In this document: piece by piece, positions 22,147 to 33,478 of the stretch
Layout of the letters: each line of letters starts with the position of its first letter
How positions within the stretch are numbered: position 1 is the stretch's first letter
Source of the DNA: Symsagittifera roscoffensis
Lineage: Eukaryota; Xenacoelomorpha; Acoela; Convolutidae
Direction: 5' to 3'
Length of the DNA stretch: 64,000 nucleotides
NCBI RefSeq assembly: GCF_963678635.1
Contig: NC_087063.1
Location: 11,506,368-11,570,367, forward strand
The notes under the pieces: generated by a model
The model's input: the letters and a program-made list of their open reading frames with translations, nothing else
Told to the model about the DNA's origin: nothing
Databases searched by the model: none
Translations under genes and position numbers: made by a program

Positions 22147-23858
22147 GACTGTGCCGAGCTCCACTTCAAAACCGTGTCCAAATTGTAATAATTCAGCATA
22201 ATTACATGTTAAATGATCACGATTCAAGGTTGTGGGATAATATTGGAAAAATATCCAGTAATTTTTAGTTTTCGAAAAAGTAATGTTTTGATACAAGTAT
22301 CCAGATTTTTTTTATTACATGAAAAAATGTGAGGTGAACCTCTTGGGTTGTAATATTTCACTTCTTTTGAAGCAAGTGCCCGGAAAATGTAGTGGAGTTG
22401 CAAGTTAGATTGGACTAAATTGTGCTAGTACTGACATTGTACTTTTTGGAATATGAAGTTTTTTAATATTTTTTTTCAAAATTTACACATGCTACCAGAT
22501 TCCTACTAAGGATGGCGTGTTTGCATTGAAAAGAAGCCCATCTCCTCGAGTGTGTTTATTTCCGAGATAAGTGTCTATTATTTTATTAAATTTTCGAAGT
22601 AAACAAACTACGAATCTTTTGTCTTCTTTTTTGCTCCACCAACAAAAGCTGCATAATTCTTGAAACCTGTGTTTCAAAACAGCTAAAGTATGTATAAACT
22701 TTTGACTTCTAGAGAACTGATGCATTCAAACACAATTTAAACTTTTCTATTTACCTAAATATAATTTTGGTGATGAGCTGGAGTTGCAAGTTTTTGTTTC
22801 GTACATAATCAGGGCCCGTTGATACCCCAATTGTTAGCAGTAACTGTAAGGTTGAACAATTTTCTTGATTCCAGATTTTCGAGAAGAACATACCCAAATT
22901 TTGGGAAGCTCGTAATATGGTTCAGGTTTTAAAATTTCATCCGATCAAAACGTCCCACTGAAATACTTTTTGTCTAATCATGCTGATTGTTCGACTTTTG
23001 AGTTTACCAGGAACTTCTTACTTTTAGATTTGAACGTGAACTAATTTATTCACTGCAGCTAAAACGGCGTCTGCAGTTTATTTGTTTCTGAAACAATAGT
23101 TGAAGTTTTACTTGAAAATAAAAAATGGTTTAGGGTTTGTAACAAACAGCATACTCAGACAAAATGTATTTTAGTTGGATGACTTGAAAAATTAAAAATT
23201 TAAAATCTAGAAATTTTTTCAATGTTCGCAAAAAAATGTTATTCTAACGAATCATCGAGGAAATTCATTCTCACGAAGAAATTTACTCAGCTTCACAGTT
23301 ATTGTTATGAGTAGCATCTTTATGAGTTAACTGAATCGAAAAAAAAAGCATCTTCAGGGAGTGAGAGTCTCATTTTTTGTTTCAGTTTGATGATACAAAC
23401 GGCGAGGTATCAACTGGCCGTCATCTTACAACAAACGAAAATTGGAACTCAAGAGCGCGACTTCTACGCCTTATGTAATTTGAAAACCTTAAAATCTCAA
23501 TGATCAATTAAATTTCTTGGTGGTTTAGGGAATGTGAATTTTGCAAGAATGTTGCATGATATGCATTTCTTTGCTAGAGTATGTCATGATTTGCACTCAA
23601 AGTACATTAGGGTGCGAACAAGTCACGTTTAAGTTTATCAATACAAATCTGAGATAGTTTTTTTAAACTTACGTAGAGTTTTTTATAATAGAGGCTATAA
23701 AGTAATACCCTTTCGTACCAACGAGCTAACCTGCTAAAAACGTTTTAGTTCTTTTCACCGATGAATTTAAAAAGATTATAATTATTTATGCTCTGAAATT
23801 ATCGTAAAATTTTGTCCGTAAAGGTAGTTTTGGTAGTATTCTGTTGCCCATACGACGG
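22147..23858. other. Non-coding stretch where integrase would be expected; dispersed repeat
   Basis: Between the RT relic and the candidate 3' LTR, no integrase motif is visible on the minus strand. At 22670-22840 it shares a diverged repeat with 30105-30260 (aacagctaaa, ttttgac, ctgatg, tttggtgatgagctggagtt / tttggtgctgatcctgaatc). The integrase was probably lost or replaced by later insertions. Confidence 0.4.
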
Positions 23859-26564
23859 CTAGTAACTTAAGCTCGTTCGTTGAACATTTTCGTTCGACTT
23901 AATTAAGGTACCAGAATGTGAAAGAGATTGGTTGCCATCCCTCCTGGCCATGCTGTTCCAGCATTGCACCCAGTCCGTCAGAGTGTTGCATACAATACGT
24001 GCTTCCCGGTCAATGTCAAAAAATTTAATCTCTTTCATGTTGGCATCCAAACGTTTATTAAAAGATTCAAACGCTGTTTCGCACACTTGTGACCAAGTAA
24101 AATCTTTGTTTTGGCTCAGTAACGGCCTTAGGGTGTGCCTATTTCCGCTAGATTAGGCGGGAATTCATGCATCTGTGTAACGCCCCCATTGTAGAATTGA
24201 ATTGTTTTCTAGTTTGCCGCGCTTTTAATTCCTCTATTGCTTTGGTTTTCTAATCAGTGGAGTAATCCCGGTATTGCTTATTTGATTGCCCATTTATTGG
24301 CATCTTGATTTCGCAAATTTGCATCTTCAGAGTTTCAGCGAAGTCTTTGCTATGTCGGTTTCTTCAGGGTTTTCTCTATCAAATCAAAATGTTCAATTTC
24401 GGCTCCCTTGGAGACGATTAGATAATTGTCGATTAATGCATCTGCCTGCTGAAATTTTCGTGTGAGAGTGTCCATCATTCCTTAAAACTCCGGAGACATA
24501 GTAATTAGTCCGTAAAAACCGTTTTTAAACGCCCCCCTTAGTAAAAAGTTGCATTGTTTGTTCGTTTTTGGTTACTGACGCTACTTGCCCCTAAGCGTAA
24601 GTAAATTTGAGCGTTGTAAAGTAAACTTCCGCCTCCTTTCTTTCTGCGATTATATGACTTATTCCGTCCATTAACTGATCTATGTTAGTTATTTGGTACC
24701 TGTTCTTGTGTACTTGTTTGTTTATTTCCCTTGATTCTAGTGCCAATTTTATAATGCCGTCTTTTTACTGTGATTTTTTCGGGGACACGAATTGTTCGTC
24801 TGAACACTCTTCGAGCTTAACTATGTGCCCCTCTTGCATTAGACGCGAAAATTTTCTATCTACTTTATCCTGTCTTATACGGCCCTTCTGTTGCACTGGT
24901 TTCAAATTGTCAAAAAAAATCTGCCCGTTCCTTGGTTTTACATATGCGCACTATTCTGGAAAAAATTACTGGAAACAACTTATAGAAATATAACTCCCAC
25001 TCCTCCAACTCGTTCTCATCCTCCGCGCTTGTATCTCCCTCTGTTACTGTCATCACTTGATCCCTCTGGACCAACTTCAAATCCAGGGATCATTAGTCAA
25101 TCACGTACGCCACCGAAGATTGAAATCTTCTGGTGCGTTGTCCATCCATTTAATTCGATCGTGGCTTCTGCTTTGCCGAATATATGGATTCTGTTGTTCT
25201 TATAATCTAAAATTTCGCCTTTCCCTGGAGTCAATTGAAAATTAGCCTTACTCAAGGCTCAATTTGGTTCCGGTGAGGTAAACAATGTCGCATGAGAGCC
25301 GCTGCCGACCCACAAGCCACATGCTTCTGGCGCAAACGTTTGCCAGGCTCTAGCGTTTGGAATTTTGAGTTCTGTCACATTTTGTTTACATTTTATTGCC
25401 ATTACTATTTAATCACTCGATCCCGCGGACAAACCGTATTACCCTTTGGCTTCCTGATTCACCCATCAGATCGGATGGTCCTGGATACTGCTTGTCAAGC
25501 TCTGGCTACTTTGGTGGTTTTTCTGTTCATCTTGCATCATTCCAAACCGTTTTCTCCATCTCCACTTTTTAGTACATCTAGGTCTCCCGCGGAATGTTCT
25601 CTCAAAACTGCCGATCTTTCTACATGCATTGCACGTTGCATTTTTGCTGGCTACATCTTGATGTGTTCTATATTGGGGCCAATCGCGATAAATAAGGCCG
25701 ATCGTGATTACAGCATTTACCAGAGTTCGTTCCCCGATCCGGTTTCGTGTCTGCCTCGGCCTTAATTTCGATACTAGCCTGTTCCCCGTTTGATGTTTCC
25801 AACCTGCTTGTGCTTAATCATATTATGTGGCGCTGTTTACGCTGGTTTTCCGATATATGATTTGCTGGCCCGATCACCTAGTTAGTAAGAAAGAGAAAGC
25901 ATTTTCGTTGATCGTGCTAATTCCCTCTGGCAATCCGATTCACTCATGTTCATAATGATTATGTCTCTCACGTTCTCCGCCTCGTTTGTAAAGTCAAATC
26001 GTCCCGCAAGGGCGCTTAGTTCCGCTTGAAATTTTCAAATCCTCACTTTTGCGTTGTTAGCGTCCACAGATGAGTCCCCTTTCGTGAGTAACGTTTTTTT
26101 TTCTTGAATACACGTTCCATGTGGTCCAATACCCTGGATTCTTTCTCTGCTTTTATATCCACACCGTGTTGTCTAGCTTTGAAATTTCTCTCTGCCTTAT
26201 TGCGGATGCATAGAATGAGAGTCGATATAACTTTCTTCTTCAATTCTGTCGGGTTTTATCCGTTTACGTCCGCTGGCAGAGCAGTTACTTCGGCCGTTGT
26301 CAGCGTGGTGGCAATACAATAGAAGTCGTTCGGATCGATATCGTGTTTCGCTATTATCCCCCAATGAAATTTATGTATCCATTCCTCCCAATAGCTTGGA
26401 TGGTCGGGTGTTCTAGAATTCCAGAAGGAAACAATATATAAAGGGTTACACCCTTGCTTATCTGCTGGCTGCGCCAGGTTAAAGTAGAAAAGCAGATAAA
26501 ATGTGAAAGTTGATTGTAAGTTGTATCTCCAATTGTATATCATGTAAGTAGGGCAGAGTTGCAC
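23859..26564 (-). mobile_element. Decayed Ty3/gypsy retrotransposon, gag to RT (minus strand)
   Basis: Read from 26564 downwards. The gag has YWEEWIHKFHWGIIAKHDID (26400-26340) and a CCHC-like remnant NATCNACRKIGSFERTF (about 25610-25660). A possible protease-flank segment NNRIHIFGKAEATIELNGWT is near 25150-25210. RT pieces follow: KLALESREINKQVHKNRYQ (about 24690-24760), KEAEVYFTTLKFTYA (24610-24650), GFYGL, then ALIDNYLIVSKGAEIEHFDL at the catalytic position. Next is the connection LRPLLSQNKDFTW (24090-24135). The aspartate pair of YxDD reads IDN, and many stops and frameshifts separate the pieces, so it is dead. Candidate LTRs flank it, and a possible primer-binding site (TGGTGACATAGGG, from 26694 down) lies next to the right one. 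Confidence 0.8.
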
Positions 26565-26692
26565 TCGTTATTTTGGGCGTATCCAGACGCCTGGAAGAAC
26601 AATGTTTAGAGTGACAAGTGGCCAAATCATCAAGGGCAACATTAGTAAAACTTTATAGAAAGTTCACAGACAAAAATTGTACCCTATGTCAC

Positions 26693-27076
26693 CACCTAGC
26701 TAAATATGTTTTTCTTTTAATGTGTTAGCTCCACTTTTTTGGCTATCTACTTGCCTATCTGTTTATCTAAGAAGTTAATTTAATTGTTTTTAAATCTTTC
26801 AATCAATCTATTTACATTTTTAAATTTATTTGTTTTTATGTTTATTGAAAATTTTCTAGCTTTCAGAGAAAAAAAAATAAAACTATTCAGATAAACTTTT
26901 TGGGTCTTTAAGTTCCTTTTGAGATAACTGCTTTTTAATTTACGATAAAAAAGAGTTCATTCGCGAATTTAGATTTGAATATTTTTCTTTTTCCTCATAC
27001 CTTTAGGAAAATTGGGGTCGAGTTTTTCCAAGGTCCTAGCATTTTAAAAGTTTCATTGGCGCAGTCACCCTATTTT
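26693..27076 (-). repeat. Candidate 5' LTR of the 22-27 kb Ty3/gypsy relic
   Basis: Diverged direct repeat of 21809-22146. It lies about 130 bp upstream (minus strand) of the first gag sequence, the usual position of a 5' LTR and leader. The expected TG...CA termini are not clear, and no target-site duplication could be confirmed. Confidence 0.5.
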
Positions 27077-27432
27077 TTTTTCAATGAATGGAATAAACTG
27101 ATTATTGTTTTGTTATGATTCAGGGCGTTTCGTGTGTACATGGTGTAAAATTGCACAAAAAAATTTTGCGGAAACAGTTTTTTTATGAAAATTGTTTTGT
27201 TTCTGGCTGAATGTTCGTCTACCCTCTTTTTGTTAGCATAAAGGCCCTGGCTAAAAACTAGAAAAATATGTAGTGGGCACTTCTGTTCTCAGCTGTTTGT
27301 TAATAGCTTTTTCATTTTTTTAATTTAACTATCAGTTAGATGATCGGCTATATCAATTTTTTTGAACTAGGCGAAAAATCACAAGGCCGAAACTGATCGA
27401 GCAGACTGTTTTTCAGATAGATTGATAACTCA

Positions 27433-27735
27433 GACTCGATATTAGTCTAATGATAGCCAATTTTCCTCAATTCCGGTTGTCCAATCCGGGTCCATTTTGA
27501 GCAAACTTAATTTAAAATTCCACACCCAAAACTTAGCGAAACCGTCCGAAGCTTCCCCAGTTGAGACTAATTAGATAAGGAAGAGCGAACCTGAGTAAAA
27601 CGAACAGGGCAAAGCAAATCTCAGTAGTAACATACGACTATGCATTCCTAAATACAGAAAAACATCTTCAACTTCCCGTCAATTTACGTGCTTGGCCAAT
27701 GGTTCATGGCCAATGTTTTATGACCAATGTTCTGA
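27433..27735. repeat. Dispersed repeat A, copy with uninterrupted (empty) site
   Basis: It contains gccaattttcctcaattccg, ttccacacccaaaacttagc, gggcaaagcaaatctcagta, ccattcctaaatacagaaaa-like sequence and ggttcatggccaatg. All of these recur in order in the copy at 28498-28664 plus 29455-29565. Here the word ctcag|tagtaa at 27621-27630 is continuous, whereas the other copy has 790 bp inserted at this point. Confidence 0.75.
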
Positions 27736-28089
27736 GTGCCTTTTACGGTATCTATGAGAAGAAAAAGAAGAATTTTTTTCTCGGTGTTATTTAATTTTTA
27801 ATCAGATGAATTAACTCTAAATACATCAGTAACAAAAAACGCACGGCTTACGAACCCATAAGAGTTGCCATGTGCTGCTCTGAATTCGTGTGGAATCAAT
27901 TTAGATAAGAAAACTTAGATAAACAAATGATCGAGCCTAAATGCAACGGCTGAAGATAAAGATTTAGCAAATGCCAAAAAAAATCCATAAAAAAGGGTAT
28001 GTGGCACCATCTCAACAAGCTGTGCACTTAGTGAACAAAAAGTATTTTTTTTGAATGACTTTAGCTTTATTGTAGTATCAAAAAATGGT

Positions 28090-28490
28090 AGAAAAGACTT
28101 AGGCCGCGCGACTTAAAAGACCTAAAAGGCGCGACTTAAGAAAAGACTGAAGCGGCGCGACTTAAGAAAATACGGACGCCGCGACTTAAGAAAAAATTTA
28201 AGCGGCGCGACTTAAGATAAGACAGACGGCGCGACTTAAGAAAAGACTTTTAGTACTTTGCTCAGTCGCGCATGTCGCGGCGGTTTATTCTCAGTCGCGC
28301 CGGTCTGGAATTTAAAAGTTTCAGTCGCGCCTGTCGCGCCATTACCGTGGGTTTTGCCGTTTCGGACGGTGTTTCGAGTCGCGCCGGTCTTCAATTGCCA
28401 AGTTTTGGTTGCGCCGGTCTGGAATTGCAAATATAAAATCGCGCCGTTCTGGAACTGCCAAATTTGAGTCCCATCGGACTTTTCTTAAGT
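28090..28490. repeat. GC-rich minisatellite pair in inverted orientation
   Basis: From 28097 to about 28255 there are six units of roughly 25 bp built on ggcgcgacttaagaaaagac. From about 28265 to 28490 there are six to seven units built on agtcgcgccggtctggaatt. The core GGCGCGACT of the first array is the reverse complement of AGTCGCGCC in the second, and the block closes with tcttaagtc, the reverse complement of the opening gacttaaga. The whole is a large imperfect palindrome between two copies of dispersed repeat A, and strikingly GC-rich for this region. Confidence 0.8.
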
Positions 28491-28497
28491 CACTGAC

Positions 28498-28664
28498 CTT
28501 GACTCGGGTAGTCTAGCGCTAGCCAATTTTCCTCAATTCCGATTCTCCAATCTGGTCCATTTTGGGTGAAACTTGTGTGAAAAATTCCCACCCGAAACTG
28601 AGCGAAACCGTCAAAAAGAAAGAGTGCATCTGAGTATAAGAACAGAGGTAAAGCAAATCTCAGA
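28498..28664. repeat. Dispersed repeat A, second copy, left part
   Basis: Homologous to the left half of 27433-27735 (gccaattttcctcaattccg, cccacccgaaactgagcgaa, taaagcaaatctcag). The repeat resumes at 29455 after the 790-bp insertion. Confidence 0.7.
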
Positions 28665-29454
28665 ACCCGCACCGAGCGCCCATGGATCATAATCAATTAT
28701 ATTGTCATAATATGGCCAGTATCTATAAAAGGACAAAATAATCAATTACAATCCATTAAAAATGGATTATAATCCTAATATTTTTATGTCAGTATAATCC
28801 ATTATAATTGATTATAATCGATTAAAAATAGTTTATAATCCTAACATTTTTATACCAATAAAACCCATTATAATCGATTATAATCGAGTATAATGGATTT
28901 CTTCGAGGGGTGATTCACGAAGTATACAATTTTGTTCGAAGTTATCTCAATTTTTGTTAAGTGCATCTGCTACGTATTACCTTTCATAAAATTTTACATT
29001 TCAGAATAAAATGTATACAATTTTATGTCTCTACTTTTTTAATTCATCGCAGTTGAACACTTAATTTTACTGTTTTTTTATTTTTTACCACAACACCCCC
29101 AGTTTACCAACCCCCCTCCCAGTTTACCACCCCCTCCAGTTTATCACCCACCCAGTTTACCCTCCCCCAATTTACACCTATCCCCCCTATGGATTATAAT
29201 CGATACTTATTTAAAAAATAATTTATAATAAAGGATTATCTTGGCAAAAATCATCGATTTCAGTGGCAAAAATAACGAATTATGATCGATTATATAGGAT
29301 TACAATGGATTTTTTTTTCAAAAATAATGGATTATAATGGCAATATAATCGATTTCGTGGTCTGAATTTTACATCTGTAATGGATTATAATGGATTATTT
29401 TGGTCTCGGAAATTCACTATAATCGATTACAATCCATGGGCGCTCGATGCGGGT
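28665..29454. mobile_element. 790-bp palindromic non-autonomous element with 28-bp inverted ends
   Basis: The left end ACCCGCACCGAGCGCCCATG (continuing GATCATAATC) is matched inversely by the right end (GATTACAATCCATGGGCGCT, continuing CGATGCGGGT), differing at about three positions. The interior is dominated by repeats of the words ggattataatcgattataat, and its centre (about 29090-29190) is a C-rich minisatellite of cccccagtttacca type. There is no coding potential. It interrupts dispersed repeat A exactly where the 27.4-kb copy is continuous, showing it is a real insertion. A clear target-site duplication is not visible. Confidence 0.8.
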
Positions 29455-29565
29455 AGTAAACATGGCTATCCATTCCTAAATACAGAAAATATCTTCAACT
29501 ACCCATAAAATTACTTGCACAAAATGGTTCATGGCCAATGCTTGACTGCCCTTTAAGGTTTGTAA
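29455..29565. repeat. Dispersed repeat A, second copy, right part
   Basis: It continues the repeat broken at 28664: agtaaacatggctatccatt, cctaaatacagaaaatatct and aaatggttcatggccaatg match 27626-27735 in order. Confidence 0.7.
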
Positions 29566-30104
29566 ATTGGTTTTTGGAGAAAAAAAACTTTAAAATGCTT
29601 CCTGCACACGCCGTGCTGAATATAAAAGTATAAGTTTGTCATCTAGAAAGTGTCGTTTGGAACCATTATCAGCATGTTTAAACTGCTATGGGACGCAATC
29701 TTTTTTTCTTCTTTAAGTGTTAAAATTCTTTTGTTTTTTAACAAACATATCACGACTTCAAGTCTCAGAAACGAGATAACATTTCTAATAACAATTTGAG
29801 ATTTTTTTCTTGCAATGCTTGTAAGAAAGTTAAACTTAATTCATTGGTTGATACATTGATACCTTGAGCTTTGTGGTATAGTTCAAGTGGAATTTCCTAC
29901 TTCTAATGCGTAGCATAAGCGGCTATTTAATCTGGCTCAAAAGGTGTTCAAAGGTGTATTGAGGCAAGCTAATTGTTCCAATTTTTAAGCGAATGGAAAC
30001 AATTTGAGCCTTGCTTTTGGATTTGCTTTTAAAACATTTCTAAAAGTCCATTTGACACCAACTTATACCATAATAAAAAGAGCTAGTGACCAAAAAACCG
30101 CAAT

Positions 30105-30260
30105 AGTTTCAAAACAGCTAAAAATTTATAAATTTTGACCTCCTGACAGCTGATGAATTCCAACACAATTATTACTAACCAAGGTTTTGGTGCTGATCCT
30201 GAATCGCAGTTTTTTGTATAGAATTGCGGAGCATTGATACTAGAACCAGCTCAAAACAAA
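30105..30260. repeat. Dispersed repeat, second copy (pairs with 22670-22840)
   Basis: Diverged match to 22670-22840, with the sequence blocks in the same order and orientation. It lies about 230 bp before the first recognisable coding remnant of the + strand Ty3/gypsy element and might belong to its 5' untranslated region or LTR. Confidence 0.4.
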
Positions 30261-30482
30261 ATTTTTATATATTAGAACGACTGGGTGAAAAGAACTGTTA
30301 AAGAATAGCTCTACCCACGCTAAGCGAAACTGTCCTTGAAAAAAAAAATAAGGGAACAAACCAACATAATTAGGCTGTGCTCCATTAACAAACATTAACA
30401 GAAAAGCTTTAGCGCGTAACAAATTGGCGTTGAAAATATTTGGCAGTGGCTTCATCAAATTCTGAATAAAACCAAAATCCAA

Positions 30483-33478
30483 AAAGTTCGACCAGGCATT
30501 TTTAATTACGGTAGATTACTCTTTCCCTTGCCTTCTGGGTTTAGATTTAATGATAGATCAAGAATATATTCTAAACATTGGCAAACACTTACTGCACAGT
30601 AGGAAACTTCGGACAACATTACCTATATCAGCACAAACAACAACCGGTGCCCAAAAATTTACAATAGCAGCGAAAGTCGAGCGAGTACCCAGCAGACATG
30701 AAAACATAGTAGAAATTGTCATCAAAGACAAGAATGGTACCGTCCTCAATTGTCAAGAAGGTTAAGTCGAAGGCATACAGGAATTCGAAAAAGAGCCGGA
30801 CCTCTTGTAGCTGATTCACTGATGAATGTAAGCCACGGAAAAAGTTTCTTGAAAATACTGACCGTACAAAATGAAGCTATTAACATATATCATGACAGCA
30901 AAGTCGCTCATGACACCTATTTGAAAAAGCAGATTCAAGCTAGTGGACCCTGCAGCAGAAGCTTTTTTATTTAGGCAAACATGCCACTTATGATGGTGCA
31001 AAACTGTCATCAGAAGCAACGAATAAAGTACAGATAATTTTTGGTAAATAATAACCAAGTCTTTTCACGCAGTTCAACGGAATTAGGATTTTCGGATACA
31101 AAAAAAACTAAATCAAACGCTGATTAAAAACCATTTCGGTGGACAGGTGGACATAAGGAACCTTTGAAAAACGGACAGCCAATAAAACGATTTTGGAGGA
31201 TTCAGAAAAAGGCAACAAAGCTAAGCCAACTCACTCAAATTGGGCAGCCCCATCCATACTCCTTAAGAAAAAAGACCGAACTTACAAATTATTAGTTGGT
31301 TATAGAAGACTTAACAGTCAGATTGAAAAGACAAGCTGCCCCTTACCGACAATAAATGAGGTCATTGACTCATTGGAAGGCAACATGTTCTTCATTTACA
31401 TTGATTTAATTTCTGGTTGCTTTCAAATGGCACTAGATGAAGACTCACATAATTTTACAGTCTTCATAACGCCGATGAGTCTCTATAAGTGGAAAAAACT
31501 CACAATGGGTCTCGATTCAGCCCCAGGAGCATTTCAAAACTTAGTTGAGTTAAAACTAAGCGAACTATCATACGGAGTTGTCTTGACTTGATGTATTTAG
31601 ACAGTTTTATCAGTTTTGATGGAGTATTTGAAGACAGGTTAATACTTATTTTGTGTCGGTTGAGGGAAGCTGGGTTAAAAATAAAAAAATCGAAATGCAG
31701 ACTTTTCATAAGAAAATTCATTTTTTTGGCATATTTTGTCGAAAAACGGCGTAGAAGTTGATCCGAAAAACTTATACTCAGTTAACCCTATGAACGACCC
31801 CCACAATATCAAACAACTGCAGCAAGCACCAATACTTGGTTACCCGAATAATGACTAAATGTGTACCCTTGCGACTTACGCTTCCTTAACTGGGTGGGGG
31901 TCATTTTGACACAAAAGCAGCAAAATTTGTATCGAATAATTGAGAACGCTGAATATAGGACAATGGAATATTTCCGTAACTATTTATTGGGAGGAAAATT
32001 TTTAATAGGTACAGATCTGAGAGCATTAACTTGGCCTTATAGCTTCATGGAGCCGGACCGTATGATAGCTAGATGATTGGAAAAGTTAGATCCGTTCCAA
32101 TTCAAAACCAAGCACGCGGCGGGAAAGAAAGTTCCACATTCAGACAGCTTATCCAGAGTTTCAACTAGCACTGATGAAGTGTTTAATCAAATAGGAAAAA
32201 CAACAGAACTTTCTATCAATATCAAGCACTGAAAACTTCTGTTTTGGAATTGCAAACGGTTTTAGTTAAATCAAAACAAATAAGAGCAGCAAATATTTGG
32301 GTACAAAAAAAGAGAGGTCGGAGAAAAAGCAAATAAGTGGCTTCTCAAAGATATTTTGGGACTTTTGGATCAGTTTCGAAAGTTTGCTTATAAAAAACGA
32401 CCTACTAAAAAGAAAGAAGATAACGAAAAAACAGTATCTCCGACGTTTAGGGAGAAAATGCTCGTTTTGTTACACGAATCTTGTGGACATAATGGTCACT
32501 AAAAATTTTTTCAAGGAACTCAAGAAGATGTTATGGTGCAAAATGAACAGATATAGCAAGAGTTGGGTTAATGGCTGTGAAAAAAGTAAAACAAAAAGAA
32601 ACCTAGCCAAAAACATGTGCATTCAATGCAGACATGGAAATCGAGTCACCCATTTTGGCAGGTAGCATTGGATAGCTTCTAATTGGAAATCCATTCTCAA
32701 AGTGGTACGAAGCAGTACCGTTACAAAACCAAGAAAAAAAGACAGTAGCCAAGGCGTTGATCAATAATTGTATTCCACGTTTTGGCTGCCTAGTGAATTT
32801 GCACAGCGACAGGGATCAAACTTGAAGTCACACTCTTTCAAAAACTTGCGATCCGAAGTGGGAATCGATAGAACTACCACAATATCATATCATCCTCAGG
32901 GAAACACTATTACGAAAGAACCAACAGAACAAATGAAGAAGTCTTGTCTAAATATGTGCGAGAAAACTACAACGACTGGGTGAAAAATTGTCAAACAGTT
33001 CTGATGGCTTTTAGATCTTTAATTCACGCAGTGACAAAATACAGCACGTATTACTTGGTATTTGATCACCCTCTCTCCTTTCCAATTGGTTGCATCTATG
33101 AAACATCGTAAACAAAAGTCTTTGCAACGCCATGCGACTGCGTAAGGAATCAAAAAAGGGACGCCAAACAATCCACAAACTGGTGCGCGATATGATCGAT
33201 GTCGAACATAAACGACAAAAGATCGGTACCTAATTATAGCGTGAACGACAAAGTACTATTTTTTAACCCTACCCTTTGAGAGGAACAGTCCAAGAAGTTT
33301 AAGTCGCTCTATAACGGAACACACATAATCAAAGAGATTGTAAATGATCTGAATTTGGTGATTGGAGAGAAAACGTTTAAGAAACAGCAAAAAATTCATT
33401 ACAACAGGTTAAAATATTCTTTGAACGAACGAAAGCAATCTCTCAAGAAGCGGGAGATAAGAAAAATTGCGACATGAA
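30483..33478 (+). mobile_element. Decayed Ty3/gypsy pol (protease end, RT, RNase H, integrase), + strand
   Basis: A post-protease segment PCLLGLDLMIDQEYILNIGK (30520-30590) is followed by RT in one 132-codon frame at 31193-31591. This frame holds NWAAPSILLKKKDRTYKLLV, YRRLNSQ, PLPTINEVIDSLEG, IYIDLISGCFQMAL and KKLTMGLDSAPGAFQNL. The following palm motif is damaged (MYLDS-like, with a stop just before). The RNase H tail includes EYFRNYLLGGKFLIGTDLRA (about 31960-32030) and KTKHAAGKKVPHSDSLSRV (32107-32160). Integrase pieces include LLHESCGHNGH (32460-32505) and EFAQRQGSNLKSHSFKNLRS then TTTISYHPQGN (32800-32910). Numerous stops and frameshifts mean it is inactive. No convincing LTRs were found around it. 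Confidence 0.85.

Noticed and set aside
25292-25765. 157-codon + strand open frame as a gene
   Set aside because: It is antisense to the gypsy gag region, where the minus strand shows the CCHC-like remnant. No domain on the + strand.
28236-28467. Small open frames on both strands with a repeated QTGAT-like peptide
   Set aside because: They are translations of the GC-rich minisatellite with no start context or conserved domain.
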